Assembly: GCF_024158745.1 (NCBI RefSeq)
Contig: NZ_JAMZAW010000008.1
Coordinates: 186,001 to 250,000, forward strand
Length of the DNA: 64,000 nucleotides
Direction: 5' to 3'
From: Paenibacillus tyrphae
GTDB taxonomy: Bacteria > Bacillota > Bacilli > Paenibacillales > NBRC-103111
The first letter of the stretch is position 1. Every line of letters starts with the position of its first letter. The position numbers were made by a program, and so were the translations under genes. Below are positions 18,094 through 27,096 of this stretch, piece by piece. A model generated the notes under the pieces. It made no database searches. It worked only from the letters and a program-made list of their open reading frames with translations, and had not been told where the DNA came from.

Positions 18094-18423
18094 ATGTCTC
18101 AACCATTGCCGCCGAAAACCTGTAGTATCGACCGTCTGGTCACCGTTCAAGAAGATATCGATAAAGTGCTCCGCGGAGAAAAAACGGCTACTCGCCGCAA
18201 CGGACGTTACGCCGATCCGGGTGAAATCATGGAGTTGAACGGCCACCGCTTTGAAGTGACAAACGTTTATCAGCAATCGCTTGGAGAACTGACCGACGAG
18301 CACGCAAAGACGGAAGGATACGAGACGGTCGAGGCCTACAAAAATTATATTTTATCCCTGCATGCAGGCATGCCGTGGCTTCCGCACATGAAAGTGTGGG
18401 TCCACGAATTCCGCGCCGTGTAA
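18094..18423 (+). CDS. ASCH domain protein
   Basis: The 109-residue protein looks like a single ASCH domain, a PUA-related RNA-binding fold: VLRGEKTATRRNGRY near residue 26 carries the GxKxxTxR signature and a beta strand FEVTNVYQQSLGEL follows, ending with VWVHEFRAV. ASCH proteins are thought to bind RNA or act as small nucleoside amidohydrolases; the role here is open. AAGGAGG lies 11 bases before the ATG at 18094. It is divergent from the M42 gene and is followed by a hairpin. Confidence 0.8.
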   Translation: MSQPLPPKTCSIDRLVTVQEDIDKVLRGEKTATRRNGRYADPGEIMELNGHRFEVTNVYQQSLGELTDEHAKTEGYETVEAYKNYILSLHAGMPWLPHMKVWVHEFRAV

Positions 18424-18431
18424 TACGGCAA

Positions 18432-18512
18432 AAACAGTGTAGCCTCGGTACTGCCGCGGCCTCCCCGGCCAAGCCGGGTCCGCTTGCTGCAGGTGCCTTT
18501 GCTACACTGTTT
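18432..18512 (+). terminator. Long hairpin after the ASCH gene
   Basis: AAACAGTGTAGC and GCTACACTGTTT pair across a loop of about 57 bases that itself holds a GC-rich stem. The tail is T-rich but interrupted. Probable terminator between the ASCH gene and the membrane protein gene. Confidence 0.5.
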
Positions 18513-18556
18513 CCTTTCTTTAAGATTTTCAGCTACCGTTGTGGAGGTTGTTGACC

Positions 18557-18988
18557 ATGTATTCCTGGCTCGTATTCATTCATGCCGTCAGTGCCATGGT
18601 ATCGATCGGACCGTTCTTCGTGCTGATACCAATGCTTCGCAAACTAAAAACCGCCGATGGCGATCTGCTGCACTCCTACCTCGATTCCTTCCGCTTCGTC
18701 GTTCGTTTGTCCAAGCATGCCGGACACGTGCTCGTCGCTTCCGGGCTGCTTCTGATGTGGCTTGGCGGTTGGCCATGGACAACCCCATGGATTTTCGGCA
18801 CGTTCGTCGTCCTGTTCGCGTCGTTGTTGTTCATGGCCCGCGCGTTCTCTCCGACAATCCGTAAGCTGCGTGAACCGGAACACGACCGTCAGGCGCTTCT
18901 CCGCAAGCTTAGCCGGTCGCTTTATTTATATTTGTTCGTCTTGTTCGTCATGCTCTGGCTCATGATCATGAAGCCGATGTTATGGTGA
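18557..18988 (+). CDS. Small integral membrane protein (DUF2269-like)
   Basis: The 143-residue protein is almost wholly hydrophobic with four predicted membrane segments. It has a His in the first segment (FIHAVSAMVSIGPFF) and a conserved-looking RLSKHAGHVLVASG near residue 59, features of small four-helix membrane proteins such as DUF2269. Histidines could bind haem, but this is only an inference. GTGGAGGTTGTTGACC precedes the ATG at 18557; the TTG further upstream has no site. Confidence 0.75.
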   Translation: MYSWLVFIHAVSAMVSIGPFFVLIPMLRKLKTADGDLLHSYLDSFRFVVRLSKHAGHVLVASGLLLMWLGGWPWTTPWIFGTFVVLFASLLFMARAFSPTIRKLREPEHDRQALLRKLSRSLYLYLFVLFVMLWLMIMKPMLW

Positions 18989-19012
18989 CACCTTGCGGAA
19001 GCTAGTCCGGAA

Positions 19013-19303
19013 TCAGCTTTGGAAATCGATGCAAATGCTGGTTCCGTCAAGCACCTGCTTCATATACGCCTTCACTTCTTCATGCACCGGGTGCGTATCG
19101 TACGTTTTCAAGTCTTCAAGGGAATCGAATTTCGTAATCAGCGCAATATCGTAGGAACGTTCCAAGTGAAGCACGTCCATGCCGACTTCCAGATGGCGAA
19201 GCACCGGGATTTTACCTTCCATGTTCGCCAGAACTTCATACGTGCGCTTGACCGCTTCAGGGCTGCGGTCTTTTAATTTGAACAATACGATATGAGTAAT
19301 CAT
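19013..19303 (-). CDS. Dabb family (stress-responsive A/B barrel) protein
   Basis: The 96-residue protein shows a Dabb domain: HIVLFKLKD at the start, VLRHLEVGMDV near residue 35, YDIALITKFDSLEDLKTY near 51 and HPVHEEVKAYM near 71. These small ferredoxin-like dimers occur in stress and catabolic contexts; some are enzymes. The start is the ATG at 19303, behind AAAAGGGGATTAGAATCG. It lies downstream of yfmM? No: it is 48 bases past the yfmM stop on the other side, and is transcribed from its own region. Confidence 0.85.
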   Translation of the reverse strand: MITHIVLFKLKDRSPEAVKRTYEVLANMEGKIPVLRHLEVGMDVLHLERSYDIALITKFDSLEDLKTYDTHPVHEEVKAYMKQVLDGTSICIDFQS

Positions 19304-19351
19304 CGATTCTAATCCCCTTTTCAAAATCGAATTTGTCAGCAGCTTCTGTCC

Positions 19352-20911
19352 TTACATGCCTGCTTTGGCGGCAGACCATTCCTCGACATCCCACACCTTC
19401 GTTACCCAATCCTCGTAAAAATCGGGCTCGTGGCATACAAGTACGATCGTGCCTTTATATTCCTTCAGCGCTCGCTTCAGCTCATCCTTAGCCGCTACAT
19501 CCAAGTGGTTCGTCGGTTCGTCAAACGCAATCCAGTTGCTCTCGTGCATCAACAGCTTGCACAGCCGAACCTTCGCCTGCTCGCCCCCGCTCAAGCTGCT
19601 CAACGGACGGGTGATATGCTCGTTCTTAAGCCCGCACCGGGCTAGCGCAGCCCGAACCTCATGCTGATTCATATGCGAGAATTCATTCCATACATCATCG
19701 ATCGGTGTCAAATTCGGCGCTTTCACTTCCTGCTCGAAGTAAGAAGGGTACAGAAAGTCGCCCAAAAACGTCGATCCGCCAAACGGCTGGATTTTGCCCA
19801 AAATCGTCTTCAACAGCGTCGATTTCCCGACTCCATTACATCCCACGACAGCGATTTTATCGCCGCGTTCAATCGTGACGTTCATTTTGGGCAGAAGTGC
19901 ATGGGAATAGCCGATTTCCAGGTCTTTGCCCTCGAATACAATGCGTCCGCTTGCCCGCGATTCCTTGAACACGAAGGTCGGTTTTGCCGCCTCCTCGGGA
20001 CGGTCGATCCGCTCGATGCGGTCCAACTGCTTTTGACGGCTTTTTGCCCGGCCCGACGTCGAATAACGTGCTTTGTTGCGCTGAATGAAATCTTCCTGCT
20101 TTTTGATAAACTCCTGCTGCTTCTCATACGCATCGATATGCTGCTGTTTATTGATATCTGCCATTTGCAGAAATTTTTCGTAGTTAGCGGTGTAACGCGT
20201 CAGCTTGGCAAATTCTAAATGATAAATGACGTTTACAACCTTGTTCATAAACTCGGTATCATGGGATATGAGCATGAAGGCGTACGGATAGTTTTGCAAG
20301 TAATCCGTCAGCCAGTCGATATGCTCGACGTCCAGATAGTTGGTCGGCTCGTCGAGGAGAAGAACCGTCGGCTGTTCCAACAGCAGCTTGGCCAGCAGTA
20401 CCTTCGTCCGCTGTCCCCCGCTAAGCTGAGCCACGTCGCGGTCCAATCCGATCGCATCAAGTCCCAATCCGTTCGCCATCTCCTCGACCTTCACGTCAAG
20501 CAGATAAAAGCCGCTGTTTTCCAAGCGGTCCTGAATCTCGCCCATTTGCTCAAGCAGCAGCTCCAATTGCTCCGGGTCGGCATCGGCCATCTGATCAGTG
20601 ATCCCATTGAGCTCCTGTTCCAGTTCAAATAAAGGCAGAAAAGCGTCCTTGAGCACTTCACGGACCGTTTTCCCCGGTGTCAGCTTCGTATGTTGGTCCA
20701 AATAGCCATAATTTACTTTGGGGGTCCATTCGGCCTTCCCCGAATCCTTCAATAAATTTCCGGTCAAAATATTCATCAGCGTCGATTTTCCGACGCCGTT
20801 GGCACCTACTAACCCAACATGTTCTCCTGGAAGCAGGCGAAACGAAACATTTTTAAACAATACCCTGCCACCAAAGCTGTGGCTTAATTCTTCCACCGTC
20901 AACAAGCTCAT
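19352..20911 (-). CDS. yfmM: ABC-F family ATPase, YfmM type
   Basis: The 519-residue protein has two ABC domains: GANGVGKST near residue 36, [11 protein letters not shown] near 180; GCNGVGKST near 344, [11 protein letters not shown] near 455. The linker has the basic helical stretch RNKARYSTSGRAKSRQKQ. Length and motifs agree with B. subtilis YfmM, a ribosome-associated ABC-F protein. The ATG at 20911 has ACAGGAGATTCCGATATTAC upstream. It is the third ABC-F gene in 8 kb. The Dabb gene follows on the same strand after about 48 bases. Confidence 0.92.
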   Translation of the reverse strand: MSLLTVEELSHSFGGRVLFKNVSFRLLPGEHVGLVGANGVGKSTLMNILTGNLLKDSGKAEWTPKVNYGYLDQHTKLTPGKTVREVLKDAFLPLFELEQELNGITDQMADADPEQLELLLEQMGEIQDRLENSGFYLLDVKVEEMANGLGLDAIGLDRDVAQLSGGQRTKVLLAKLLLEQPTVLLLDEPTNYLDVEHIDWLTDYLQNYPYAFMLISHDTEFMNKVVNVIYHLEFAKLTRYTANYEKFLQMADINKQQHIDAYEKQQEFIKKQEDFIQRNKARYSTSGRAKSRQKQLDRIERIDRPEEAAKPTFVFKESRASGRIVFEGKDLEIGYSHALLPKMNVTIERGDKIAVVGCNGVGKSTLLKTILGKIQPFGGSTFLGDFLYPSYFEQEVKAPNLTPIDDVWNEFSHMNQHEVRAALARCGLKNEHITRPLSSLSGGEQAKVRLCKLLMHESNWIAFDEPTNHLDVAAKDELKRALKEYKGTIVLVCHEPDFYEDWVTKVWDVEEWSAAKAGM

Positions 20912-20983
20912 GTAATATCGGAATCTCCTGTCTATGAAAATAATTCGCGCTCGACAATTCATTATAACATCAGTAGGCGCAAG

Positions 20984-21880
20984 TTATCCAGATGATAGAC
21001 TTGACAGGAGCTTGCGGCCGCAGCGATAAAGTCGGCGGAGCCATAGTCCAAAGTGTAGTCGCAGCCGCTCTTTTGCGTCCTTTCTCCCCGTCATGGGCTT
21101 CAACAAAACAACGCTGATATTGTCGTCGGACTTTCGCTGCAGCGCCTTTGTTAGCATCAAGTCGCACGTTTCCTGCAGGTCACTGCCCTTGCCATTCGCC
21201 GTACGCAGCAGCGCGGCAATGGATCTGGGCAGAAACCGGTCGTGAAAACCGTCGCTGCTCAACAAAAATAATGTGCCCGGTGCGTAGTAGCCCGAGCGGA
21301 TGTAAACGTCAGGCCGTTCCCCCATGCCGAGCGAATGAAGCAGCACATTGCGCTTTGGATGACTACGTGCGCGCCGTACGGACATTCGCCCGCGGCGGAC
21401 TTGGGCCGATACCCATGTGTGATCGCGGGTCAACCGCTTGCATCGGCCTGCCGGCGATAGCCGGTAAATACGGCAATCCCCGACATGTGCTATGAAGTAG
21501 ACGCCATCGATCAACAACAAGAACGTCAATGTCGTGCCGAGACGGCCGCCGCTGCCCTGCCCCGTTTCGACCAACTCCCGGTGAACGGCAAAAAACCATG
21601 CTTCCGCCTCGCGTTCCAATCTTGCCAGACTGTCTCCTGCAGAAAGCAAAGCGGGAGCCTTGGCGTCAAGCCACTCTTTCAACCGACGAATGGCCAACTC
21701 GCTGGCTTGTGCGCCGTCCTCCGAGCCGCCCATCCCGTCGGCGAGCGCGGCGGCGGCATACGGAAAGCCTTTCACTGTCTGTCCCACTCGCAGCAGCGAG
21801 CGGTCTTCGTTAATTGTACGGAACCATCCCGTGTGCGTGGCGGATCCATATTGAAAATGGACGGCAATCGTCGGTTTCAC
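20984..21880 (-). CDS. PP2C-family serine/threonine phosphatase of the Tad locus
   Basis: The 298-residue protein carries the PPM motifs: NEDRSLLR near residue 24, ALADGMGGS near 45, GTTLTFLLL near 116, IAHVGDCRIYRL near 130, LTRDHTW near 149, LSSDGFHDR near 206 and SDDNISVVL near 253, so all metal ligands are present. It should be an active, manganese-dependent phosphoprotein phosphatase. The basic C-terminal tail of about 40 residues is extra. The start is a GTG three bases after the FHA gene stop, so the two are translationally linked. It is the last gene of the Tad operon. Confidence 0.9.
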   Translation of the reverse strand: MKPTIAVHFQYGSATHTGWFRTINEDRSLLRVGQTVKGFPYAAAALADGMGGSEDGAQASELAIRRLKEWLDAKAPALLSAGDSLARLEREAEAWFFAVHRELVETGQGSGGRLGTTLTFLLLIDGVYFIAHVGDCRIYRLSPAGRCKRLTRDHTWVSAQVRRGRMSVRRARSHPKRNVLLHSLGMGERPDVYIRSGYYAPGTLFLLSSDGFHDRFLPRSIAALLRTANGKGSDLQETCDLMLTKALQRKSDDNISVVLLKPMTGRKDAKERLRLHFGLWLRRLYRCGRKLLSSLSSG

Positions 21881-21883
21881 GCG

Positions 21884-23554
21884 TCAGAACCCCATTTTAA
21901 ACGTAAATTCGGTCGATACGATCTTAACTATATCACCTTCCTTCAATCGATGCACCCGGTAAGGCACCAAAGATTCGCCATTGACAGTTGTTCCGTTCCG
22001 CGATCCTAAATCTTTGACGGCATAGCCTTCATCATCCTTTACAAATTCGGCATGCAAGCGGGACACGCCCGCTTCCTCATGCACCCAATCCGCACCCGCT
22101 CCAGCGCGTCCGATGACGAAGCTATTTTTATGGAGTTGTATTTCCTCCCTGACGCCATTGTGATAAACCTCCAAGTATGCGCTTGAACCGTTCGAAGGCC
22201 GTAGCGCCTTGCCTAAAAAGACCGTTGCGTCCTGCGGCGCAAGCAGCGTTGTTCGCATCGCGAGATCCGAGGATTGGGGCTGTACCTCGTAAGGCTGTGA
22301 CTCTCCATGCGACAATTGGCTGCACCCGGTTGCCGGAGAAAAAATCGGGTCCGGCCCCTTGGGATGTCCTGCATCTGGCATAACCGGATCTCCGGGAGCG
22401 GCAAAACTTATTGGCGATGGCGACGCCAAACCGACGCGGCTCATAAAGTTTAAATGGTCCCCGCGATCAGGCTCGGGTAATTTTTCGTTGTTGGGTTCGA
22501 AGGACAGACCCGGTGCCCCCTGCTTCGGCACCTCGCTTGAAGTCTTTGCAATTCTGAGAAACAGCACCAATGCTCCCGCCGTGAAGATCAGCGTCAAACC
22601 GATACACATCCAGAGCATGGTGTCGCTCGGATCGTCAAAATAAATTTTCCAGACGAAGCACCATGCGAGAACGGTAAGTAAAATAACGAACAGTTGCTTC
22701 TTACGGAATTCAGGCCTCGCTTTGGCTGCTGCTTCGGCCATGGACATTCCGGGCTCCGCCGAATGCTGTGGCGAGGACGATACGGGTATCTGTCCGCCAA
22801 CCGGCTCATACACCGAATACTCGTTGCGTACTGCTCTCGGGGGATCGATAAACGGCTGCTCCGCACTATGATATAACGCAGACTCCGGATGAACGGAAGC
22901 TCTGAAAGCATGCTGTGGCGGAGCCGTCATTGCCACGAGTTCCGGTCCTGCGGGTGACGCATGCTGCAAAAGACCGATTTGCTTCAAGAGCAGTTGTTTA
23001 AGCTCGGGCAAATTGAAAGCTTCCTCCTGCAAATAACGCATCAGCTCTTGAAATCCACTTCCCTGGAGCTCGGTTACCCGGTGAATCAAACGCGACGCCA
23101 AATGTTGAAGATCTGAAGAAACCGATCCCTTTCCCTCCAAATGTTCCTTAGGAATGTAAGTTAAATACAAATCTTGAAAACCGGCTCCGCAATAAATATA
23201 CTCCTCCTTTAAGACGTATCTGCCGGGTTGGAGCATATATACCTTGCTGTCGTCGAGCACTTCGACAATATGCAGCAGCAGCGTATAATATTGGGCGAGC
23301 GAAAGCTTCTCCATTCGCAGCCAGTGGCTGAGCATTCGTTTGCCGGTAATAGCATAATACAGGCATACATCTCCGTTCCTTGCCTCTACCTGAACTTCGA
23401 GCAGCCGCGGAATCCGGTTAGCCGAAAGCATATTAACTTGAAAGTTCGAGAGGTCTTGCTGCTTCATCCCGGTCGGGGAAGAAAGTACCATAAAATGACC
23501 GTTCCGGTTGTCGAAATCGACTTTCAGGCCGTATAGCTGCTGGTCCAATGCCAT
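21884..23554 (-). CDS. FHA-domain membrane protein of the Tad locus
   Basis: The 556-residue protein has three parts. Residues 1-195 form a folded cytosolic domain (DUF6382-like by position). Residues 290-345 contain two hydrophobic helices (LFVILLTVLAWCFVWKIYF and a second near 330). Residues 470-556 are a forkhead-associated domain with VIGRAGAGADWVHEEAGVSRLHAEF and DLGSRNGTTVNGESL, the residues that bind phosphothreonine. A proline-rich, probably disordered linker lies between. It probably reads phosphorylation and relays it to the pilus motor. The PP2C gene is its direct neighbour; no kinase gene is in the operon. An AAGGAAAGGAGA site precedes the ATG. Confidence 0.88.
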   Translation of the reverse strand: MALDQQLYGLKVDFDNRNGHFMVLSSPTGMKQQDLSNFQVNMLSANRIPRLLEVQVEARNGDVCLYYAITGKRMLSHWLRMEKLSLAQYYTLLLHIVEVLDDSKVYMLQPGRYVLKEEYIYCGAGFQDLYLTYIPKEHLEGKGSVSSDLQHLASRLIHRVTELQGSGFQELMRYLQEEAFNLPELKQLLLKQIGLLQHASPAGPELVAMTAPPQHAFRASVHPESALYHSAEQPFIDPPRAVRNEYSVYEPVGGQIPVSSSPQHSAEPGMSMAEAAAKARPEFRKKQLFVILLTVLAWCFVWKIYFDDPSDTMLWMCIGLTLIFTAGALVLFLRIAKTSSEVPKQGAPGLSFEPNNEKLPEPDRGDHLNFMSRVGLASPSPISFAAPGDPVMPDAGHPKGPDPIFSPATGCSQLSHGESQPYEVQPQSSDLAMRTTLLAPQDATVFLGKALRPSNGSSAYLEVYHNGVREEIQLHKNSFVIGRAGAGADWVHEEAGVSRLHAEFVKDDEGYAVKDLGSRNGTTVNGESLVPYRVHRLKEGDIVKIVSTEFTFKMGF

Positions 23555-23585
23555 TCTCCTTTCCTTTTATTTTCCACTCATCACA

Positions 23586-24110
23586 TTAAACCCCTAATAC
23601 TTCCCATTGAATGATCGTAATCATAACGCCCGGCAGCACTGCCCACATGAAAGGAAAACGGAGCCGGCCGTCAGATGCAGGATCGGACATTAATACAGAC
23701 AGCTTGCGGAACGCGGCGAGCTGAATGAACACAAATCCCGCATGGGTCAGCCGTTGAACGCCATCGCTGCGCCATAGCAGCACAAGCAGCGCGATCAGAC
23801 CGGCACATATGAGTGAGGCTGCCATAGCGTAGAGAGAGAATACCGCCCCGGTAAAGGCTCCCAACGCAGCAAACAGCTTGACATCTCCAGCCCCCACTGC
23901 ACGAAGTACATATAACGCGAGCATCGGAGCAAAGCCGCAGGCAAGTCCCGCAGCGGAAAACGCCAGTCCGTTCCAACCGGTCGTAGCCAAATGAAAAATC
24001 AATCCGGAAATTGCTCCCGTCACGGTAAGCCAATTCGGAATTTTTTGTTTCGTGATATCCGTAACGAACGCAATGGCCAGCATTACCGCAGCAAACCAAA
24101 TACCCACCAT
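23586..24110 (-). CDS. Prepilin peptidase, TadV/CpaA type
   Basis: The 174-residue protein has about six membrane segments and both catalytic aspartates of the A24 family: DITKQKIPN near residue 18 and GAGDVKLF near 79. It lacks the N-terminal methylase domain, as expected for TadV/CpaA. It should cleave the Flp-like and TadE-like prepilins encoded upstream. I prefer the ATG at 24110, two bases after the TadE stop, with AGGGGGATAAGC in front; a start six codons upstream overlaps TadE. Confidence 0.9.
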   Translation of the reverse strand: MVGIWFAAVMLAIAFVTDITKQKIPNWLTVTGAISGLIFHLATTGWNGLAFSAAGLACGFAPMLALYVLRAVGAGDVKLFAALGAFTGAVFSLYAMAASLICAGLIALLVLLWRSDGVQRLTHAGFVFIQLAAFRKLSVLMSDPASDGRLRFPFMWAVLPGVMITIIQWEVLGV

Positions 24111-24112
24111 GC

Positions 24113-24772
24113 TTATCCCCCTATCCATGCGCGCTCCTGCGCTTTTTTTCGAAGTATGACGGTTTTCTTAAAAAAAGGGACTGCGAACGTGTACTCATAC
24201 TGGGCTTCGATTACAACATAAGCCTTCTCCCGATCGTCAAAGTTTGGAAAATGAAGAGAAGTGACTTTGAATTTACTCCGATCAAGGCTTCCCATATCCG
24301 CAAACGATGCAATAATTGGTGTGGCCGCCTCCGCGACCTTCTGTTCGACCTTTTGCTTCACTTCATCCTTTGCCGAGCTGCCAAGCGCCTCCAGCTGTTC
24401 TCTTCGCTCTTTTTCCCAAGCGACCAAACGAACCATAGGCTCCGGAATCCATTTACCATAGTCCTCTACGAATTTTTCTGAATCGATGACCGTCTGTCTG
24501 GCCGTCTCCAGTTGGGTCACCACGTTACCCAGCCAAGCGCTGGCTCGGTTGTTCTGCCATCGCGCTTGCCCCTGTCGGTACAATAGCTCGACCGGGTACA
24601 TGTTGGCAGCAATGACTTTGGCCGATTCCGAGACGGCAGACTGCAGTGCCATCTCGGCCAAAGATACGCGAATAAACGCAATCAGCAGCAGAAGAAATGC
24701 CAGAAAAAAGGGCATCACGAGCGCCGCTTCAAGAGTGATGCTTCCTCTCTGCTCTTTCGTCCATCGCAACAT
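24113..24772 (-). CDS. TadE-like pseudopilin
   Basis: The 219-residue protein starts with a short basic leader and a prepilin-like site EQRG/SITLEAALV, in which Glu is at +5 after the Gly, followed by a single hydrophobic helix to about residue 36. The rest is extracytoplasmic and helical, with a long KDEVKQKVEQKVAEAA stretch. TadE-like minor pilins help assemble Flp pili. The ATG follows AGGAGG by five bases. Confidence 0.88.
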   Translation of the reverse strand: MLRWTKEQRGSITLEAALVMPFFLAFLLLLIAFIRVSLAEMALQSAVSESAKVIAANMYPVELLYRQGQARWQNNRASAWLGNVVTQLETARQTVIDSEKFVEDYGKWIPEPMVRLVAWEKERREQLEALGSSAKDEVKQKVEQKVAEAATPIIASFADMGSLDRSKFKVTSLHFPNFDDREKAYVVIEAQYEYTFAVPFFKKTVILRKKAQERAWIGG

Positions 24773-24781
24773 ACTGGCCTC

Positions 24782-27067
24782 CTAATATGTAAAGTCTGCC
24801 GTTTTGGTCATCCGGCAGCGGTTACCGCTTACCTCGCAGCCGGAAAACCCGCTTTTCCCTACCAGCTTCATGACAGCCGGTAAAAACCAAAGCCGATATG
24901 AGGTTGAAACACCACCGGAAACATATGTAGTCATTTCATAAAGCTTCTGTTTTGTGTTCAATTCGATCAACGCCTGCATCCGGGACAACAGAACCGATTC
25001 ACGGCTATGAAGCAGAAGAAATAATCTCAAATAATCTTTATACCCTAGCGTGATTACTCCGCTCAGCTTCTGGGACAGTGGCACCTGCTCGCCTTGAACA
25101 AGCTTCATCATGTCCGCTTGTGCCCGAATTGCGCCTTCTGTCACCGCAGCCAGCAAGACGAGAAGCGGTGAACCGGCGGCAAGTACTTCGTTGCGCGGCT
25201 CAAGCAGCGCTTCAGTCGTTCCGATCGCCAGCCGTACGGCGAACATCTCCACGTACGCCGAAGAATAATTGCCGCTGCATGTAGTTGACCCGTAAATTAA
25301 ATATTCAACTTCCTGATTGGTTAATTCATGGCCTGCGGGATTGGACAGCTCTTTGGATGTTTTGGGCCGTCCAAAAGCATCTTTCTCCAAGCCAAGTGTC
25401 CGGTAGCTGAATTTGCTGACTGCGAATTCATCGATATAAAACTCGTCCCGCACATCCGTTAGCACCCCTTCCAGTGCTGAAACCAGCTTTAAAGAGCTGG
25501 CCCCGGCCTGATCCGGTGTTTTTAAATTAACTGTCGATACGGGAGAAATTGCCCCAGCAGCCTGGTTCATTTCCAAATACGTCTGATAGAAACCTTTGCT
25601 GCCCGCCGTCTTCGGATCGCCCTGAAGCTTGCGGTAGCTCTCCTCATACGGATCGACATTCGATACAAGAGAGCAGCTGCCGATCGTTCGCCGAAACTCG
25701 TCCAGAATCGGCTGCGCTTTGGCCCTTTGCTCCCGCTTAGCCGCTGCCGTCGCTTTATTTTTGCTCTGACGCTCGGTTTGCGCCTTATTCTGTTTGGCGT
25801 ACCATTCATCCACTTTCGTTTTGAAGCCGTTCAGTGCCGTTGAGGTCGTAGAATATTTTTGCTTCGTAAACATGAGGTTATCTTCAAGCTGAACCCGTAC
25901 GCTGGAAAACTGGGCTATCGCCGTTCCTACTCCCGCTTCCCACTGTTCCAGTTCCTGGCGGTCAATTAAATGCACAAAGTTGAAAACATCCTCGGCCTTT
26001 AGCTGCTGACCCGAACCGTTTGGCTGCCGATTCTTGCTGATTTCGGCATTCAAGTCATCGTTTGCTTTTTTAGCCAGCTTCATCGCTTCCAAGAACGCAT
26101 CCTTATGTTTGGAGAGCGCCGCATCATCGAGCGCTGCCTCGCCTTTCAGCAATCCGAGCAGAGCGGCATATTTGGTAAAATCGTCCAACAGCTGTTGGAA
26201 CTCTGTTACTTTCTGCGCCGCTTCCGACGCTTGACGCTGCAATTCGTTTTTCGTCTGATTTAGCTGCCGGATTGAATCGGCGGCACCTATGCCGCCTTGG
26301 ATCAAAGACATGATCGAACCGTCGATTTGCTTTATTTGGTCGTTTAGCGCCTTCAGCGTAGCTTGTGCGGACTGCAGCGAGGCCCGTATATTTTCCAGCG
26401 TATGGATGCCGATTTTCTCACTTAAGGTATTCAAATCGCGAAGCTGCGTATCGTAATGCGGGTGCAGCACTTCAGATTTTTGACGTATCGCTTGAAATGC
26501 TTCCCAAGCTTCGTCCAATCTACGATCGCGTTCCTCCAGCAGCGCTTCCACTTTAACCGCATTTTCGGCGAATTTCGAAGCTTGATTCAATTGGACATCA
26601 AGCCCTGTTTTTTTGAATTTGTCGGTCAGTTCAAGCGCATAAATCATCGGAGCCCTGTATTTCATCTCCTCCAATATTTGCTGCTTGAAGATGGTATGGC
26701 TGGATAAGGCGAAGATCGATGTCACCTTAGCCGAATCGTCTTCCAGACGCTGATCAATAAAACGGAATTGACCAGAATCCGCAGCACCGGACAAATTGCC
26801 GGCTACCGTTTGCTTGAAAATCTCGTCCCCCTTGCTGCCAGTCAGATCCGTACTAAACAATCCATAGGCTGCCAGCTCCGGAGAAAAAGCGGAAAGTGTC
26901 GAGCGAACCCCGGATTTTACGGCATTCTCGGCTTCCTTATCCGCTGTCTTCCACCTTGCGACATCGATCAGCAGCCCGCAGAGCAGAAATAAAGGAACAA
27001 GAATGATGATCAAATAGATGGATACGGCACCGCTTTGCTCCCTCCACAGCTTTAGCAATCTCCTCAA
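24782..27067 (-). CDS. Large TadG-like protein of the Tad locus
   Basis: The 761-residue protein has a leader MRRLLKLWREQSG followed by AVSIYLIIILVPLFLLCGLL and DVARWK, which is the TadG-type N-terminus anchored by one helix. The long body is mostly helical with repeated heptad-like regions between residues 130 and 420, so a rod or coiled coil outside the membrane is likely. A cysteine pair is present near the middle and C-terminus (GSCSLV, GSTTCSG, SGCEVSGNRC). The prepilin-like site has Tyr, not Glu, at +5. I set the start at a TTG with CCGGAGG seven bases upstream; a GTG eight codons earlier has no site. Confidence 0.85.
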   Translation of the reverse strand: MRRLLKLWREQSGAVSIYLIIILVPLFLLCGLLIDVARWKTADKEAENAVKSGVRSTLSAFSPELAAYGLFSTDLTGSKGDEIFKQTVAGNLSGAADSGQFRFIDQRLEDDSAKVTSIFALSSHTIFKQQILEEMKYRAPMIYALELTDKFKKTGLDVQLNQASKFAENAVKVEALLEERDRRLDEAWEAFQAIRQKSEVLHPHYDTQLRDLNTLSEKIGIHTLENIRASLQSAQATLKALNDQIKQIDGSIMSLIQGGIGAADSIRQLNQTKNELQRQASEAAQKVTEFQQLLDDFTKYAALLGLLKGEAALDDAALSKHKDAFLEAMKLAKKANDDLNAEISKNRQPNGSGQQLKAEDVFNFVHLIDRQELEQWEAGVGTAIAQFSSVRVQLEDNLMFTKQKYSTTSTALNGFKTKVDEWYAKQNKAQTERQSKNKATAAAKREQRAKAQPILDEFRRTIGSCSLVSNVDPYEESYRKLQGDPKTAGSKGFYQTYLEMNQAAGAISPVSTVNLKTPDQAGASSLKLVSALEGVLTDVRDEFYIDEFAVSKFSYRTLGLEKDAFGRPKTSKELSNPAGHELTNQEVEYLIYGSTTCSGNYSSAYVEMFAVRLAIGTTEALLEPRNEVLAAGSPLLVLLAAVTEGAIRAQADMMKLVQGEQVPLSQKLSGVITLGYKDYLRLFLLLHSRESVLLSRMQALIELNTKQKLYEMTTYVSGGVSTSYRLWFLPAVMKLVGKSGFSGCEVSGNRCRMTKTADFTY

Positions 27068-27096
27068 ACATTCACCTCCGGGTTCCTCCACTTCTG

